The translations under genes and the position numbers were made by a program. Source: an uncultured Clostridia bacterium (lineage in GTDB: Bacteria; Bacillota; Clostridia; Christensenellales; CAG-917). From it: 46,621 nucleotides of DNA. A model generated the notes under the pieces. That model saw nothing but the letters and a program-made list of their open reading frames with translations. It had not been told where the DNA came from and ran no database searches. The stretch covers positions 1 through 46,621 of the forward strand of contig CAKQGN010000010.1 of assembly GCA_934233745.1 (NCBI GenBank). The letters are read 5' to 3'. Every line of letters begins with the position of its first letter. Positions within the stretch are counted from its first letter, which is position 1. This document shows positions 1 through 7,527 of this stretch, in pieces.

Positions 1-91
1 ATCACTTGCGCAAAGCGCAAATATCACTGTTGCCATAGGCAACAATATCACGCACACTTTGCGTGCATATCACTTACATTGCCGTTGCGGC
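1..91 (+). repeat. Tandem hairpin array with atatcac spacers (array A)
   Basis: Short palindromes are separated by the heptamer atatcac (21-27, 45-51, 67-73; partial atcac at 1-5), with a period of 22-24 bp. The hairpins have different sequences: 6-11 pairs with 15-20, 28-34 with 38-44, 52-55 with 63-66, and 81-84 with 88-91. The spacer is conserved and the stems are only conserved as palindromes. The array lies downstream of yhbY and is probably cut by the window edge. A second array of the same design, in the opposite orientation, lies at 6515-6647. Confidence 0.8.
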
Positions 92-142
92 TCGTGTTCC
101 GTCTTTTAATGTGTACATACCGTGCAATAGTGTTTGGATAAA
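81..142 (+). repeat. Dispersed ~60-bp repeat, left copy
   Basis: Positions 81-106 are identical over 26 bp to 46477-46502, and the next 35 bp remain recognisably similar (about two thirds identical by eye). It fuses to the last hairpin of array A. Function unknown; no ORF crosses it. Confidence 0.75.
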
Positions 143-144
143 TT

Positions 145-438
145 TTAGATTTCGATATGGTCCACATCGTCGCGGGGGCTGCGTCTGAAAATGACGACTT
201 TGTTGCCTATTGCCGTGACCGGTTCTGCGCCGGTGAGTGCGCAAATCGCGTTAAGAACGGTTTTCGCATCGGTATCTGCGTTGCGCAGCACGGAGATTTT
301 GATAAGTTCGTGCAAATCAAGCGCAAGGGAGATGTCCACGATTTGTTGCGACCCGATGCCGTTTTTGCCTATTTGGAAGATTGGGTTTATCGATTGCGCC
401 ATACTGCGCAGTTTGGCGCGTTGAGAGCTTGTGAGCAT
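145..438 (-). CDS. yhbY: YhbY-family (CRM domain) RNA-binding protein
   Basis: A 97-residue protein that is a single CRM domain, the fold known in YhbY/YqeI and linked in other bacteria to pre-50S ribosome assembly. The N-terminal helix (LTSSQRAKLRSMAQ) is followed by the diagnostic FQIGKNGIG turn (residues 21-29), which corresponds to the conserved GxxG RNA-binding loop, then the ELIKISVLRN strand. Length is normal for the family (95-105). The start is set by an AGAGGA ribosome binding site 6 bp upstream. It is on its own here; in many Bacillota it sits beside obgE or nadD, which are not in this window. Confidence 0.94.
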   Translation of the reverse strand: MLTSSQRAKLRSMAQSINPIFQIGKNGIGSQQIVDISLALDLHELIKISVLRNADTDAKTVLNAICALTGAEPVTAIGNKVVIFRRSPRDDVDHIEI

Positions 439-505
439 AGTATCCTCTATTGAACGTATTTATTTGTATGGTTATATTATCATTTTTGCGATGCAGATGC
501 AAGCG

Positions 506-1687
506 TCACGACATTTTTCTGTCCGCATCTATGACAAAATAGTATTTGACGGGATCCTTTCCGAATTCCTTTTGCATTGCGTCGTTTACTTGTGCGAGCG
601 TGATTTTGCTGTCGTAGGGGATGACGACGTCAAAAAGCATATTGGTGTGGGTTTCGCCGCTTACGAGCCTGAAATCGTGAAGAGAAAGGTTTTCGTCCAG
701 ATTTGCGAGGGCGGTTTGCGCACGGAGTTTCAGCTCGGCGAGTTGCTTGTTTTTTGTGTCCACGGGGTCCATGTGAATGGTGATGCGCACATGCATTTCG
801 TTCCATAAGTCGTGTTCGATGTTGTCGATTATATCGTGGCTTTTGGTTATTTCAACGTCGGCGGGGACTTCGACATGCGCAACGACAAAGCAATGATTTT
901 CGCCGTAGCTGTGTACGACAAGGTCGTGTACGCCGATTACGCCGTCGTAGGATAGAATTTTTGCGATGATTTTGTCAACGAGTTCTTTGGGCGGTTTTTC
1001 ACCGAGAATGGGGGATATGGCTTCTTTTACGAGCAGTATGCTTGACACGATTATGAATGCCGACACGGCAATACCCATGATGCCGTCCACGCTGACTTTC
1101 GGGCTTATCTTGTCGCCTGCAACGTCGATGACCACGGTTGATATGAGGACTGCCAGCGTTGTCAGAACGTCGTTGCGGCTGTCCGCTGCCGACGCTTTCA
1201 GCGCGCCGCTGTTTATTGCCTTTGAAAAGTCCATATAAATGAGCATCTGCACAAGTTTCATCACGATTGCCGCGCCAAGCACGATATATGTGTATGCGTT
1301 TACGCTTACTTCTTCGGGCGAGATACACTTTTCGATTGATGATTTCAGAAGCAGTATTCCGATAAAAAGCACCGTCACCGACACGAGAAGAGAGGTGATA
1401 TATTCGTATCTTGCGTGTCCGAACGGGTGGTCCTTGTCGGGAGGCGTTGCAGAAAGTTTGAACCCTACAAGCGTAACGACGCTGCTGCCCGCATCGGAGA
1501 GGTTGTTGATTGCGTCTGCGATGATTGTGATGCTGTTGCCGATGATACCCACGATGAGTTTGAACACGCAAAGAAGGGCGTTGGATATTATGCCGAAAAT
1601 GCCCGCAACCAGTCCGTAGCGGAAGCGGACAGTCGGATTTTGCGTGTCCTGATAATCTTTTATGAAAAGTTTGCGAAGAAATTTCAT
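506..1687 (-). CDS. Cation diffusion facilitator, Mn-type signature
   Basis: A 393-residue cation/proton antiporter of the CDF family in the cytoplasmic membrane, probably exporting a divalent metal. The six-helix region runs over about residues 25-225. Metal-site motifs are N61-xxx-D65 in helix 2 and D169-xxx-D173 in helix 5, the pattern associated with manganese CDF proteins rather than the H/D pattern of zinc exporters. The HPFGHARYEY loop after helix 2 is intact. The cytoplasmic part from about 230 is longer than one standard CDF C-terminal domain and looks like two related ferredoxin-like modules. The upstream ribosome site is weak (GAGAGAG). Manganese specificity is inferred from motif only. 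Confidence 0.9.
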   Translation of the reverse strand: MKFLRKLFIKDYQDTQNPTVRFRYGLVAGIFGIISNALLCVFKLIVGIIGNSITIIADAINNLSDAGSSVVTLVGFKLSATPPDKDHPFGHARYEYITSLLVSVTVLFIGILLLKSSIEKCISPEEVSVNAYTYIVLGAAIVMKLVQMLIYMDFSKAINSGALKASAADSRNDVLTTLAVLISTVVIDVAGDKISPKVSVDGIMGIAVSAFIIVSSILLVKEAISPILGEKPPKELVDKIIAKILSYDGVIGVHDLVVHSYGENHCFVVAHVEVPADVEITKSHDIIDNIEHDLWNEMHVRITIHMDPVDTKNKQLAELKLRAQTALANLDENLSLHDFRLVSGETHTNMLFDVVIPYDSKITLAQVNDAMQKEFGKDPVKYYFVIDADRKMS

Positions 1688-1718
1688 GGTTTTTGCTCTC
1701 TCTCTTTTATACTAATAA

Positions 1719-1762
1719 AATATTCCCCTAAAAACTTGATGTCAAGGTTTTAGGGGAATATT
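1719..1762 (-). terminator. Long hairpin between potD and the CDF gene
   Basis: A perfect 16-bp inverted repeat (1719-1734 with 1747-1762) with a further TTGA/TCAA pairing in the loop. On the minus strand it follows potD and is succeeded by TTTTATTAG, so it probably ends the pot operon transcript. Confidence 0.7.
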
Positions 1763-1795
1763 GACGCTTTGTTTGGATTTGCTTTGAGAAAAATG

Positions 1796-3250
1796 TTATT
1801 TTTTGAGTTTTCTCGGACGCAACTTTATTGCTTGAGCGGCAAAGTATCCGCCCACGACAACCGCAATCACACCGACAATCGCGGCAATAATATACCAAAG
1901 GTTGACATCCACTCCGTTGCCTGATTTTGCGCGTTGCCACATGTTGACGACGACATCGTTGCGTTTGCCGAAGTCGCGCATGACGCCGAGCGTGTCGTTG
2001 ATGACGGGATAGCGACCTTCGTCTGCAAAATACTCGTCCGTGTCGTATTCGCAATCTTCGAGATATGCAAGCACGTCCTCATCCGCTTGAAGTACGTCTT
2101 TGCCGGTTGCCGACGTATAACCGATGGCAACGGAGTTGCGCACCGAGCTCATCGGTCTGCACATATAGTCTATAAACATCATGGCTGCAAGTTTGTTGTT
2201 GACTGACGTCGGTATGCACCAGCCGTCATACCAGATGTTGCTTGCAATCGGGGGAACGTAGTAGCCGAGTTGATATTCGCCCGTTTCTTCGTTGTAGCCG
2301 CCTTCCTCTATCGCCCAAAGAGCATCTCCGCTCCATGCAAAGTCGGCGTAAACGATTTCGTTTATCATATCGTCTTTGCCGAAATCGACTTCGTAGCCCG
2401 ATATATGTTCACGTTGTTCGGTAAGCACTTTTTCTGCTGCCGCAACAATTTCGTCGTCGGTGCAGTTGATGAGTTGTTGTACGGTGTAGTCTTTGTATTT
2501 TTCGGGGAGGAGGTTGTATTCGTACATGTAGAAGATTGAGGCGGCATAGGTGTCGCGCACACTGTCTTTCATGAGAATTTTGTTTTCGAGTTTGGGATTT
2601 TTTTGCACGTTCCAAAGCACGCCCCAGCCGTATTTTTCAAGTTCTTCGAGACTTACGACCGATGTGTTGTAAAGGATTCCCAGCGTGCCGTACATATACG
2701 GAACCATGTATTCGGTCATGTCGTGAGATACGCCGTCTTGTGACTTGACGTCGTTGAACATGCTCGATATTTTTTTCATGACTTCGGAATCGATGTTGCC
2801 GCAACCCGCTCTTAAACTGCTCATATTGTCAAGTGAAATGCCGTATTTGGTCAAATCGCCCTGAATTTCCGCTTTGATGTCGTTGTGATTGAGAAGACAG
2901 TTTGCAGTGAGCAATTTCTCGATTGCGTATTCGCTCGGGCAAATCAAATCGACGTTTGCATCGCCTTTGAGAACCTTTGTCATCATAGTTTCGTTGGTGT
3001 CGAAAGTGGTGTAAGTGATTTTGAGAGGACGCCCGGTTTTTTCTTTGTAGTAGTCGGCAAATTCGTCAAGTAACGTTTTGCCCGTTTCTTCGTCGATTTC
3101 CGTGTCGATATAATCTTCCCAGTTGTAAATGACAAGTTTGTCGCCGCCGCTTTCGCCCTTTGCGCCGTTGTTGCAGGCGGTGAGGGTGGGCAGTGCAATC
3201 GCACACAATACGAGGACAAGAACGATGAGTGAGGATATGCGTTTTTTCAT
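1796..3250 (-). CDS. potD: Spermidine/putrescine-binding lipoprotein PotD with C-terminal membrane anchor
   Basis: The 484-residue substrate-binding subunit of the polyamine importer. A signal peptide ends in a lipobox LTAC with Cys26 as the acylation site. The mature part opens with KLVIYNWEDYID, the hallmark of PotD/PotF-type binding proteins, and continues through the two-lobed fold to about residue 440. Unusually, it ends with a second hydrophobic segment (about 452-473) and a basic tail RPRKLKK, predicting a membrane anchor at both ends; standard PotD is near 350 residues and has only the N-terminal signal. The start codon overlaps the end of potC by 4 bp and has an AAGGAGG site inside potC, so the two are translationally coupled. 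Last gene of the operon. Confidence 0.93.
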   Translation of the reverse strand: MKKRISSLIVLVLVLCAIALPTLTACNNGAKGESGGDKLVIYNWEDYIDTEIDEETGKTLLDEFADYYKEKTGRPLKITYTTFDTNETMMTKVLKGDANVDLICPSEYAIEKLLTANCLLNHNDIKAEIQGDLTKYGISLDNMSSLRAGCGNIDSEVMKKISSMFNDVKSQDGVSHDMTEYMVPYMYGTLGILYNTSVVSLEELEKYGWGVLWNVQKNPKLENKILMKDSVRDTYAASIFYMYEYNLLPEKYKDYTVQQLINCTDDEIVAAAEKVLTEQREHISGYEVDFGKDDMINEIVYADFAWSGDALWAIEEGGYNEETGEYQLGYYVPPIASNIWYDGWCIPTSVNNKLAAMMFIDYMCRPMSSVRNSVAIGYTSATGKDVLQADEDVLAYLEDCEYDTDEYFADEGRYPVINDTLGVMRDFGKRNDVVVNMWQRAKSGNGVDVNLWYIIAAIVGVIAVVVGGYFAAQAIKLRPRKLKK

Positions 3251-4074
3251 GCGTTTGCCTCCTTGTTCTTTTTCTTTTCATGCGAGATTTTGACAAGATT
3301 TATGGACAAGACCGCCGCAAGTACGATGACAAAGATGATTGAGAATATTGCGTACCAGAAAGGTTCGAGACCTTGCACGCGCGCGTCCGAATAAATGTAG
3401 GTGGACAATGTGTTGATGCCCGTCGCCGCACCCTTGTTTATCTGGGTGATGATGAAGTCGTCCATAGACATGATAAACGCCATCACGAATCCGCTTACGA
3501 TGCCCGGAGTTATGATGGGGATCATGACTTTGACAAGTGCTTTGAACGGATTTGCGCCGAGGTCGAGCGCGGCTTCGTATATGTTGGGATCCATCGATTC
3601 GAGTTTTGGAAGCACGCTCAACACGACATACGGAGTGCAGAAAGCGATGTGCGCGATGATGAGTCGCAAATACCCTTCGGGGAATGCAAACGTGATGAAG
3701 AACACCATCATTGAAACAGCCATGACGATTTCGCTGTTGATGATAGGAAACTGGTTTACGTTTTCCACGATGCGTCTTGACCGCTTGCCGAGGTTGAAGA
3801 TGCCTATCGATGCAAACGTGCCCATAATCGTTGCGACGACCGAAGATATGCTTGCGATGATAAACGTGTTGGCAATCGCGCTCCAAAGGTCGGGAGATTT
3901 GTCCGACTTGAAGATTGAAATGTATGCCTCGAAACTGAATCCGTTGTCAAAGTTGAAATTCGAACTGTTTGAGAACGAATAAACAATGAGCAAAATTATC
4001 GGCGCATACAAAATCGCAAGGATTATCAAAAGATAAAACTTTTCAAAGAAGCTTACAATTTTTTGTTTTACCAT
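3247..4074 (-). CDS. potC: Spermidine/putrescine ABC permease PotC
   Basis: A 275-residue inner-membrane permease with about six hydrophobic helices. The EAA loop that docks on the ATPase is visible as EAALDLGANPFKALVKV (residues about 163-179). An N-terminal basic segment precedes the first helix and the C-terminus is a lysine-rich cytoplasmic tail. Length fits PotC. The start overlaps potB by 7 bp and has a GAGGAGG site. It pairs with PotB to form the transmembrane channel. Confidence 0.95.
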   Translation of the reverse strand: MVKQKIVSFFEKFYLLIILAILYAPIILLIVYSFSNSSNFNFDNGFSFEAYISIFKSDKSPDLWSAIANTFIIASISSVVATIMGTFASIGIFNLGKRSRRIVENVNQFPIINSEIVMAVSMMVFFITFAFPEGYLRLIIAHIAFCTPYVVLSVLPKLESMDPNIYEAALDLGANPFKALVKVMIPIITPGIVSGFVMAFIMSMDDFIITQINKGAATGINTLSTYIYSDARVQGLEPFWYAIFSIIFVIVLAAVLSINLVKISHEKKKNKEANA

Positions 4075-4868
4075 AATGACCTCCTCACAGCATTGCTGTT
4101 GCGGTTAAACTTGTTCATGACAAAGTTGGATATAAGCACGAATACAAGCATGACAAGGCTCATTATCGATCCCACGCCGTACATGCCTTGTTCAAAACTC
4201 AGTTGAATGGAATCGCCGAACAGGAATATCTTGCCGTTCGAGAGCAATTGCGATATGGCATAAGTCGAGATGGTGGGGATAAACACCATTGTTATTCCGC
4301 TGAATATTCCGCTCATAGAGAGGGGAAGCGTTGTTTTCAAAAACACGGTCGTTTTGTCTGCGCCCAGGTCTTGCGCCGCTTCGATATAACTCTTGTCAAT
4401 ACCCGAAATGGTGGTGTGCAGGGGAAGTATCATAAACGGCAAATAGTTGTAAACCATGCCGAAAAGCACCGTTCCCATACCCAGTTCCACGCCCAGCGCA
4501 ATGAAAATCGCTTTTGTGGCAAGAGTGCGGATGAGGAAGTTGACGCCCATTGGAATGACATACAACAGCACAAGTATTCGTCCGCTCGACATCTTTGAAA
4601 GGAAGTATGCCACAGGATAGCCGATGACAAGGCACAAAACCGTCGTGATAACGCCCACAAGCAGTGAGTTGCCAAGTACGACAAGGCTTGATTTCGATGT
4701 GAAGAATATCTTGAAATTTTCAAGAGTCAGGTTGCTGTCGCTGTCCAAAAACGCATTGACGAGGATAAGCACCAACGGCACGACCACAAACAGCAAGAGG
4801 AAAAGGATGTAGGGGACTGCAAACACCTTTTTCGTCAACCTGAATTTTTTGCGAGAGGTGTTTTTCAC
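4068..4868 (-). CDS. potB: Spermidine/putrescine ABC permease PotB
   Basis: A 266-residue permease subunit, partner of PotC, with six predicted helices and an EAA loop (EAAQDLGADKTTVFLKT). Translation probably begins at a GTG codon (4868-4866) that overlaps the potA stop by 4 bp, with GGAGG placed 7 bp upstream inside the potA end. Standard length for the family. No anomaly seen. Confidence 0.95.
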   Translation of the reverse strand: MKNTSRKKFRLTKKVFAVPYILFLLLFVVVPLVLILVNAFLDSDSNLTLENFKIFFTSKSSLVVLGNSLLVGVITTVLCLVIGYPVAYFLSKMSSGRILVLLYVIPMGVNFLIRTLATKAIFIALGVELGMGTVLFGMVYNYLPFMILPLHTTISGIDKSYIEAAQDLGADKTTVFLKTTLPLSMSGIFSGITMVFIPTISTYAISQLLSNGKIFLFGDSIQLSFEQGMYGVGSIMSLVMLVFVLISNFVMNKFNRNSNAVRRSLW

Positions 4869-6499
4869 TCCATATCCTCCTTTTGAGAATCGTCGGTATT
4901 TTCTTTAGATTGTTCTTGTTGTTCTTGTTCGTAAACGATTTCTTCAACGGCGTCGAATTTTTCGGGCTCCGTGAGTCTTGCCGCTTCGACAGCCGCCTGT
5001 TCTTCTTTGGTGAGCGTTTCGTCTTTGACGACTTTTTCAACCGCTTGTTCGTCTTCGTTGCGCTTTTCGATGATAATCTTTTCGGGTGCAATCTTGATGC
5101 CTACGCGGTCGCCTTTGAGCCAGTCGTCGTCGGTGTCGGCAAAGAAAATATAGTGGTCGTCGGCGGAGAGTATCGCTTGATAGTAGCTTCCTTTATAGAT
5201 GGAAGAAAGCACGGTTGCGCCGATTTGTCCGTCCTCTTCGTCGTCGGTGATTTCCACATCGTCAAAGTCGATTGAAACTTTGACGGGGGTGTCGATGGCA
5301 AGGTCGGTTTTGCATTCGAAGTCCACGCCGCAAATCTTGACGAGATTTTCACCGGTAATATAAGTGTCGATTTCGTTGATGATGCGGGTTTTGTGCATGA
5401 TATGAAGGTCAAACGGCTTGATGTAGATGCCAACCGTTTCGCCAACGTCGTAAGTGTCGGTGTCGTGTGCCACAATCTCGTTTCCGTTGGCAAGCAGGGT
5501 GATTTGATAGTGGTCGCCCTTGAACACGCTTGACATAACCTCTGCCGTGAGAATGGTGCGTTTGTCGTCTACCTTTTTGATTTTTACGTCCTCGGGGCGA
5601 ATTATGACGTCGATAGGCTCGTTGTGTTTGAAGCCCTTGTCCACGCACTCGAAAACGGTGTCGCAGAATTCGACTTTGCAATCTTCCAGCATAGTGCCCG
5701 AAAGAATGGTGCTTTCGCCGATGAAGTCGGCAACGAACGCGTTTGCAGGCTCGTCGTACACTTTTTCGGGGGACGCGATTTGTTGAATTTCGCCAAGGCG
5801 CATAACCACGATTTTGTCGGACATGGTGAGTGCTTCTTCCTGGTCGTGAGTGACATAGATGAAGGTTATGCCGAGGCGTTTGTGCATATCCATAAGCTCG
5901 AGTTGCATATCTTTGCGCATTTTGAGGTCGAGTGCGCCGAGAGGCTCGTCGAGAAGCAATACTTCCGGCTCGTTGACAAGTGCGCGCGCAATGGCGACGC
6001 GTTGCTGTTGTCCGCCGCTCAACGAGGATACGTTTCTGTGACCGTAGTCTTCAAGGTCAACCATTTTGAGAGCGTTGTTGACTTTTTCTTTGATTTCCGC
6101 TTTTGTATACTTTCTGAAAAGTTGAACGGTTTCGCCTTTTTTGTTTGTCTTTGTGCCGTTGGGAATGACTTTGAGTTTGAGTCCGAACGCAATGTTGTTG
6201 AACACGTTGAGGTGCGGGAAAAGCGCGTATTTTTGGAATACGGTATTGACCGGGCGCAAGTGTGGAGGAGTGTCGGTGATGTCCTTGCCGTTGAAGATAA
6301 TCTTTCCGCTTGTGGGCATTTCAAAGCCGGCAATCATACGCAGGGTGGTTGTTTTTCCGCAACCGCTGGGACCGAGCAGAGTGACGAATTCGCCACGCTT
6401 TATGGTGAGGCTTGCGTTTTTGACCACTTGCTTGCCGTCGTACTCTTTGTAGACGTTGCGAAGTTCGATGATGTTGTCAACAGGTGTTTTGTTTGTCAT
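4865..6499 (-). CDS. potA: Spermidine/putrescine ABC ATPase PotA with extended C-terminus
   Basis: A 544-residue ATPase energising polyamine import. Motifs: Walker A GPSGCGKT (43-50), Q-loop Gln89, signature LSGGQ (160-164), Walker B LLLDE (181-185), switch His218. Residues about 111-135 form an insertion after the Q-loop that is rich in Lys and Gly. The C-terminal part carries two similar TOBE-like modules, both containing a YKG-x-YYQ/HYQ motif, then an acidic Glu/Gln-rich tail of about 65 residues. Typical PotA is about 370 residues, so this form is much longer. The start is Met at 6499 with GAGGA 8 bp upstream; an in-frame extension to 6610 would run into the hairpin array and lacks a ribosome site. 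Confidence 0.94.
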   Translation of the reverse strand: MTNKTPVDNIIELRNVYKEYDGKQVVKNASLTIKRGEFVTLLGPSGCGKTTTLRMIAGFEMPTSGKIIFNGKDITDTPPHLRPVNTVFQKYALFPHLNVFNNIAFGLKLKVIPNGTKTNKKGETVQLFRKYTKAEIKEKVNNALKMVDLEDYGHRNVSSLSGGQQQRVAIARALVNEPEVLLLDEPLGALDLKMRKDMQLELMDMHKRLGITFIYVTHDQEEALTMSDKIVVMRLGEIQQIASPEKVYDEPANAFVADFIGESTILSGTMLEDCKVEFCDTVFECVDKGFKHNEPIDVIIRPEDVKIKKVDDKRTILTAEVMSSVFKGDHYQITLLANGNEIVAHDTDTYDVGETVGIYIKPFDLHIMHKTRIINEIDTYITGENLVKICGVDFECKTDLAIDTPVKVSIDFDDVEITDDEEDGQIGATVLSSIYKGSYYQAILSADDHYIFFADTDDDWLKGDRVGIKIAPEKIIIEKRNEDEQAVEKVVKDETLTKEEQAAVEAARLTEPEKFDAVEEIVYEQEQQEQSKENTDDSQKEDME

Positions 6500-6514
6500 A
6501 AGTATGTCCTCGAT

Positions 6515-6647
6515 TGCAACCGGGAACAGTTGCGGTTTATTGTCCTTGCGGACAGTGATATTGCGCATATGGCGCAGTGATATTTGCGCGATGCGCAAGT
6601 GATATTGCACGTTGCGCAGTGTTATTGCAAAGTTGCCGCAGTTGCGG
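6515..6647 (-). repeat. Tandem hairpin array with atatcac spacers (array B)
   Basis: Same design as array A but reversed: gtgat spacers begin at 6555, 6577 and 6599, with a variant at 6619 (period 22, 22, 20). Hairpins include 6516-6520/6529-6533, 6541-6545/6550-6554, 6562-6566/6572-6576, 6584-6589/6593-6598 and 6636-6639/6644-6647. The array fills the gap between the regulator and potA, so it would be transcribed inside the operon mRNA. Confidence 0.8.
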
Positions 6648-6680
6648 AAGAATTAAGTTGAGATTTCTATATGCTAAAAA

Positions 6681-7214
6681 TCAGAACGTCGGCGGTGACG
6701 CCACCCACAACACAACCGCTTTTTCGTTTGTGCGGTTTTCAAGACGGTGCGGCTTTGAGGAAGTGAAGTAAAAGACTTCGCCTTTTTTCACGCAATATGC
6801 CGCTTGCCCTATGTGCAACCACACTCTGCCCGAGAGGACATATCCGAATTCCTCGCCCTCGTGCGGAACATCCTCTTCAAGCGTTGCGTGCGGCTCTATT
6901 GTCACGCGGATAGGCTCCATTTCGTTCTTCTGAGCGTTCGGTACGAGCCATTCGATTTTGTGAGTGTCCGCCACTTTTTCTATAAATTCCGCCTCGGTGA
7001 ACACCACTTTTTCTTCCTTTTCGTCCTTAAAGAAGTCCGCAAAGGTGGTTCCGAGTGCATTAAGAATGTCCTCAAGCGTTGTTATAGAGGGGGAAGTGAG
7101 TTCGTTTTCCAGTTGCGAGATATAGCCTTTTGTCAATTCGCATCTGTCGGCGAGTTCCTCTTGCGTGAGGTTGTTTTGAAGCCTCAACCTTTTGATTTTT
7201 GTGCCAAGTTCCAT
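6681..7214 (-). CDS. XRE-cupin transcriptional regulator, PuuR-like, of the pot operon
   Basis: A 177-residue protein with an N-terminal HTH_3/XRE domain (residues about 6-60, LTQEELADRCELTKGYISQLE as the helix-turn-helix) and a C-terminal cupin_2 barrel (about 100-175, with PHEGEEFGYVLSGR and the closing SSKPHRLENRT). This architecture is known from PuuR and other small-molecule-sensing repressors. It is the first gene before potABCD on the same strand, so a polyamine-responsive role is a fair inference. Two identical-format inverted repeats upstream (7259-7275, 7339-7355) are candidate operators. Start supported by GAGGAG 6 bp upstream. Confidence 0.88.
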   Translation of the reverse strand: MELGTKIKRLRLQNNLTQEELADRCELTKGYISQLENELTSPSITTLEDILNALGTTFADFFKDEKEEKVVFTEAEFIEKVADTHKIEWLVPNAQKNEMEPIRVTIEPHATLEEDVPHEGEEFGYVLSGRVWLHIGQAAYCVKKGEVFYFTSSKPHRLENRTNEKAVVLWVASPPTF

Positions 7215-7258
7215 ACAAACTCCTCAAATGCAAAAAAGGTACACTCATCGTACTTTTC

Positions 7259-7275
7259 GTTTAGCTCCACTAAAC
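7259..7275. promoter_or_regulatory. Candidate operator 1, GTTTAG-N5-CTAAAC
   Basis: A perfect 6-bp inverted repeat with a 5-bp spacer, 45 bp upstream of the regulator start. The same half-sites and spacing recur at 7339-7355, which argues for a specific dimeric binding site, most simply for the adjacent XRE-cupin protein. Confidence 0.65.
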
Positions 7276-7338
7276 TTTTGCGTCGGTTTAGGCAAAATCG
7301 ACCACGGGTTTAATGGGTTTTGCATTTTTTAACAAAAA

Positions 7339-7355
7339 GTTTAGCAAAACTAAAC
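7339..7355. promoter_or_regulatory. Candidate operator 2, GTTTAG-N5-CTAAAC
   Basis: Second copy, 80 bp from the first; here the symmetry extends to AAGTTTAG and CTAAACTT (7337-7357). I could not identify a convincing -35/-10 pair between the two sites. Confidence 0.65.
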
Positions 7356-7463
7356 TTATTTATCAAAATCGATTATATATATTTGCAGATACAATGTCAA
7401 ATATTTTGCAGTATTTTTTCAAGATGAAAACAAATTTTTTTGAGCGGCGCTTTTATATGAAAA

Positions 7464-7487
7464 GACCTCGCATATTTCGGCGAGGTC
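7464..7487 (-). terminator. Intrinsic terminator of tldD-tldE
   Basis: An 8-bp GC-rich stem (7464-7471 with 7480-7487) and 8-nt loop; on the minus strand it is followed by TTTTCATATAAAAG. It lies about 40 bp past the tldE stop codon. Confidence 0.75.
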
Positions 7488-7527
7488 CAAATCCTTAATT
7501 TTTGTTTGATAATCGTTATTTTACGAT

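Noticed and set aside
1..91. CRISPR array
   Set aside because: The constant part is only 7 bp and the variable parts are palindromes; this is a hairpin array.
5624..6580. A 318-residue open frame antisense to potA
   Set aside because: It is a shadow of the strongly biased potA codons; potA has full ABC ATPase motifs and operon context, and the antisense frame has no ribosome site or recognisable domain.
6500..6610. N-terminal extension of PotA by 37 residues
   Set aside because: It translates through hairpin array B and has no ribosome site, while Met at 6499 has GAGGA at a good distance and matches the family start.
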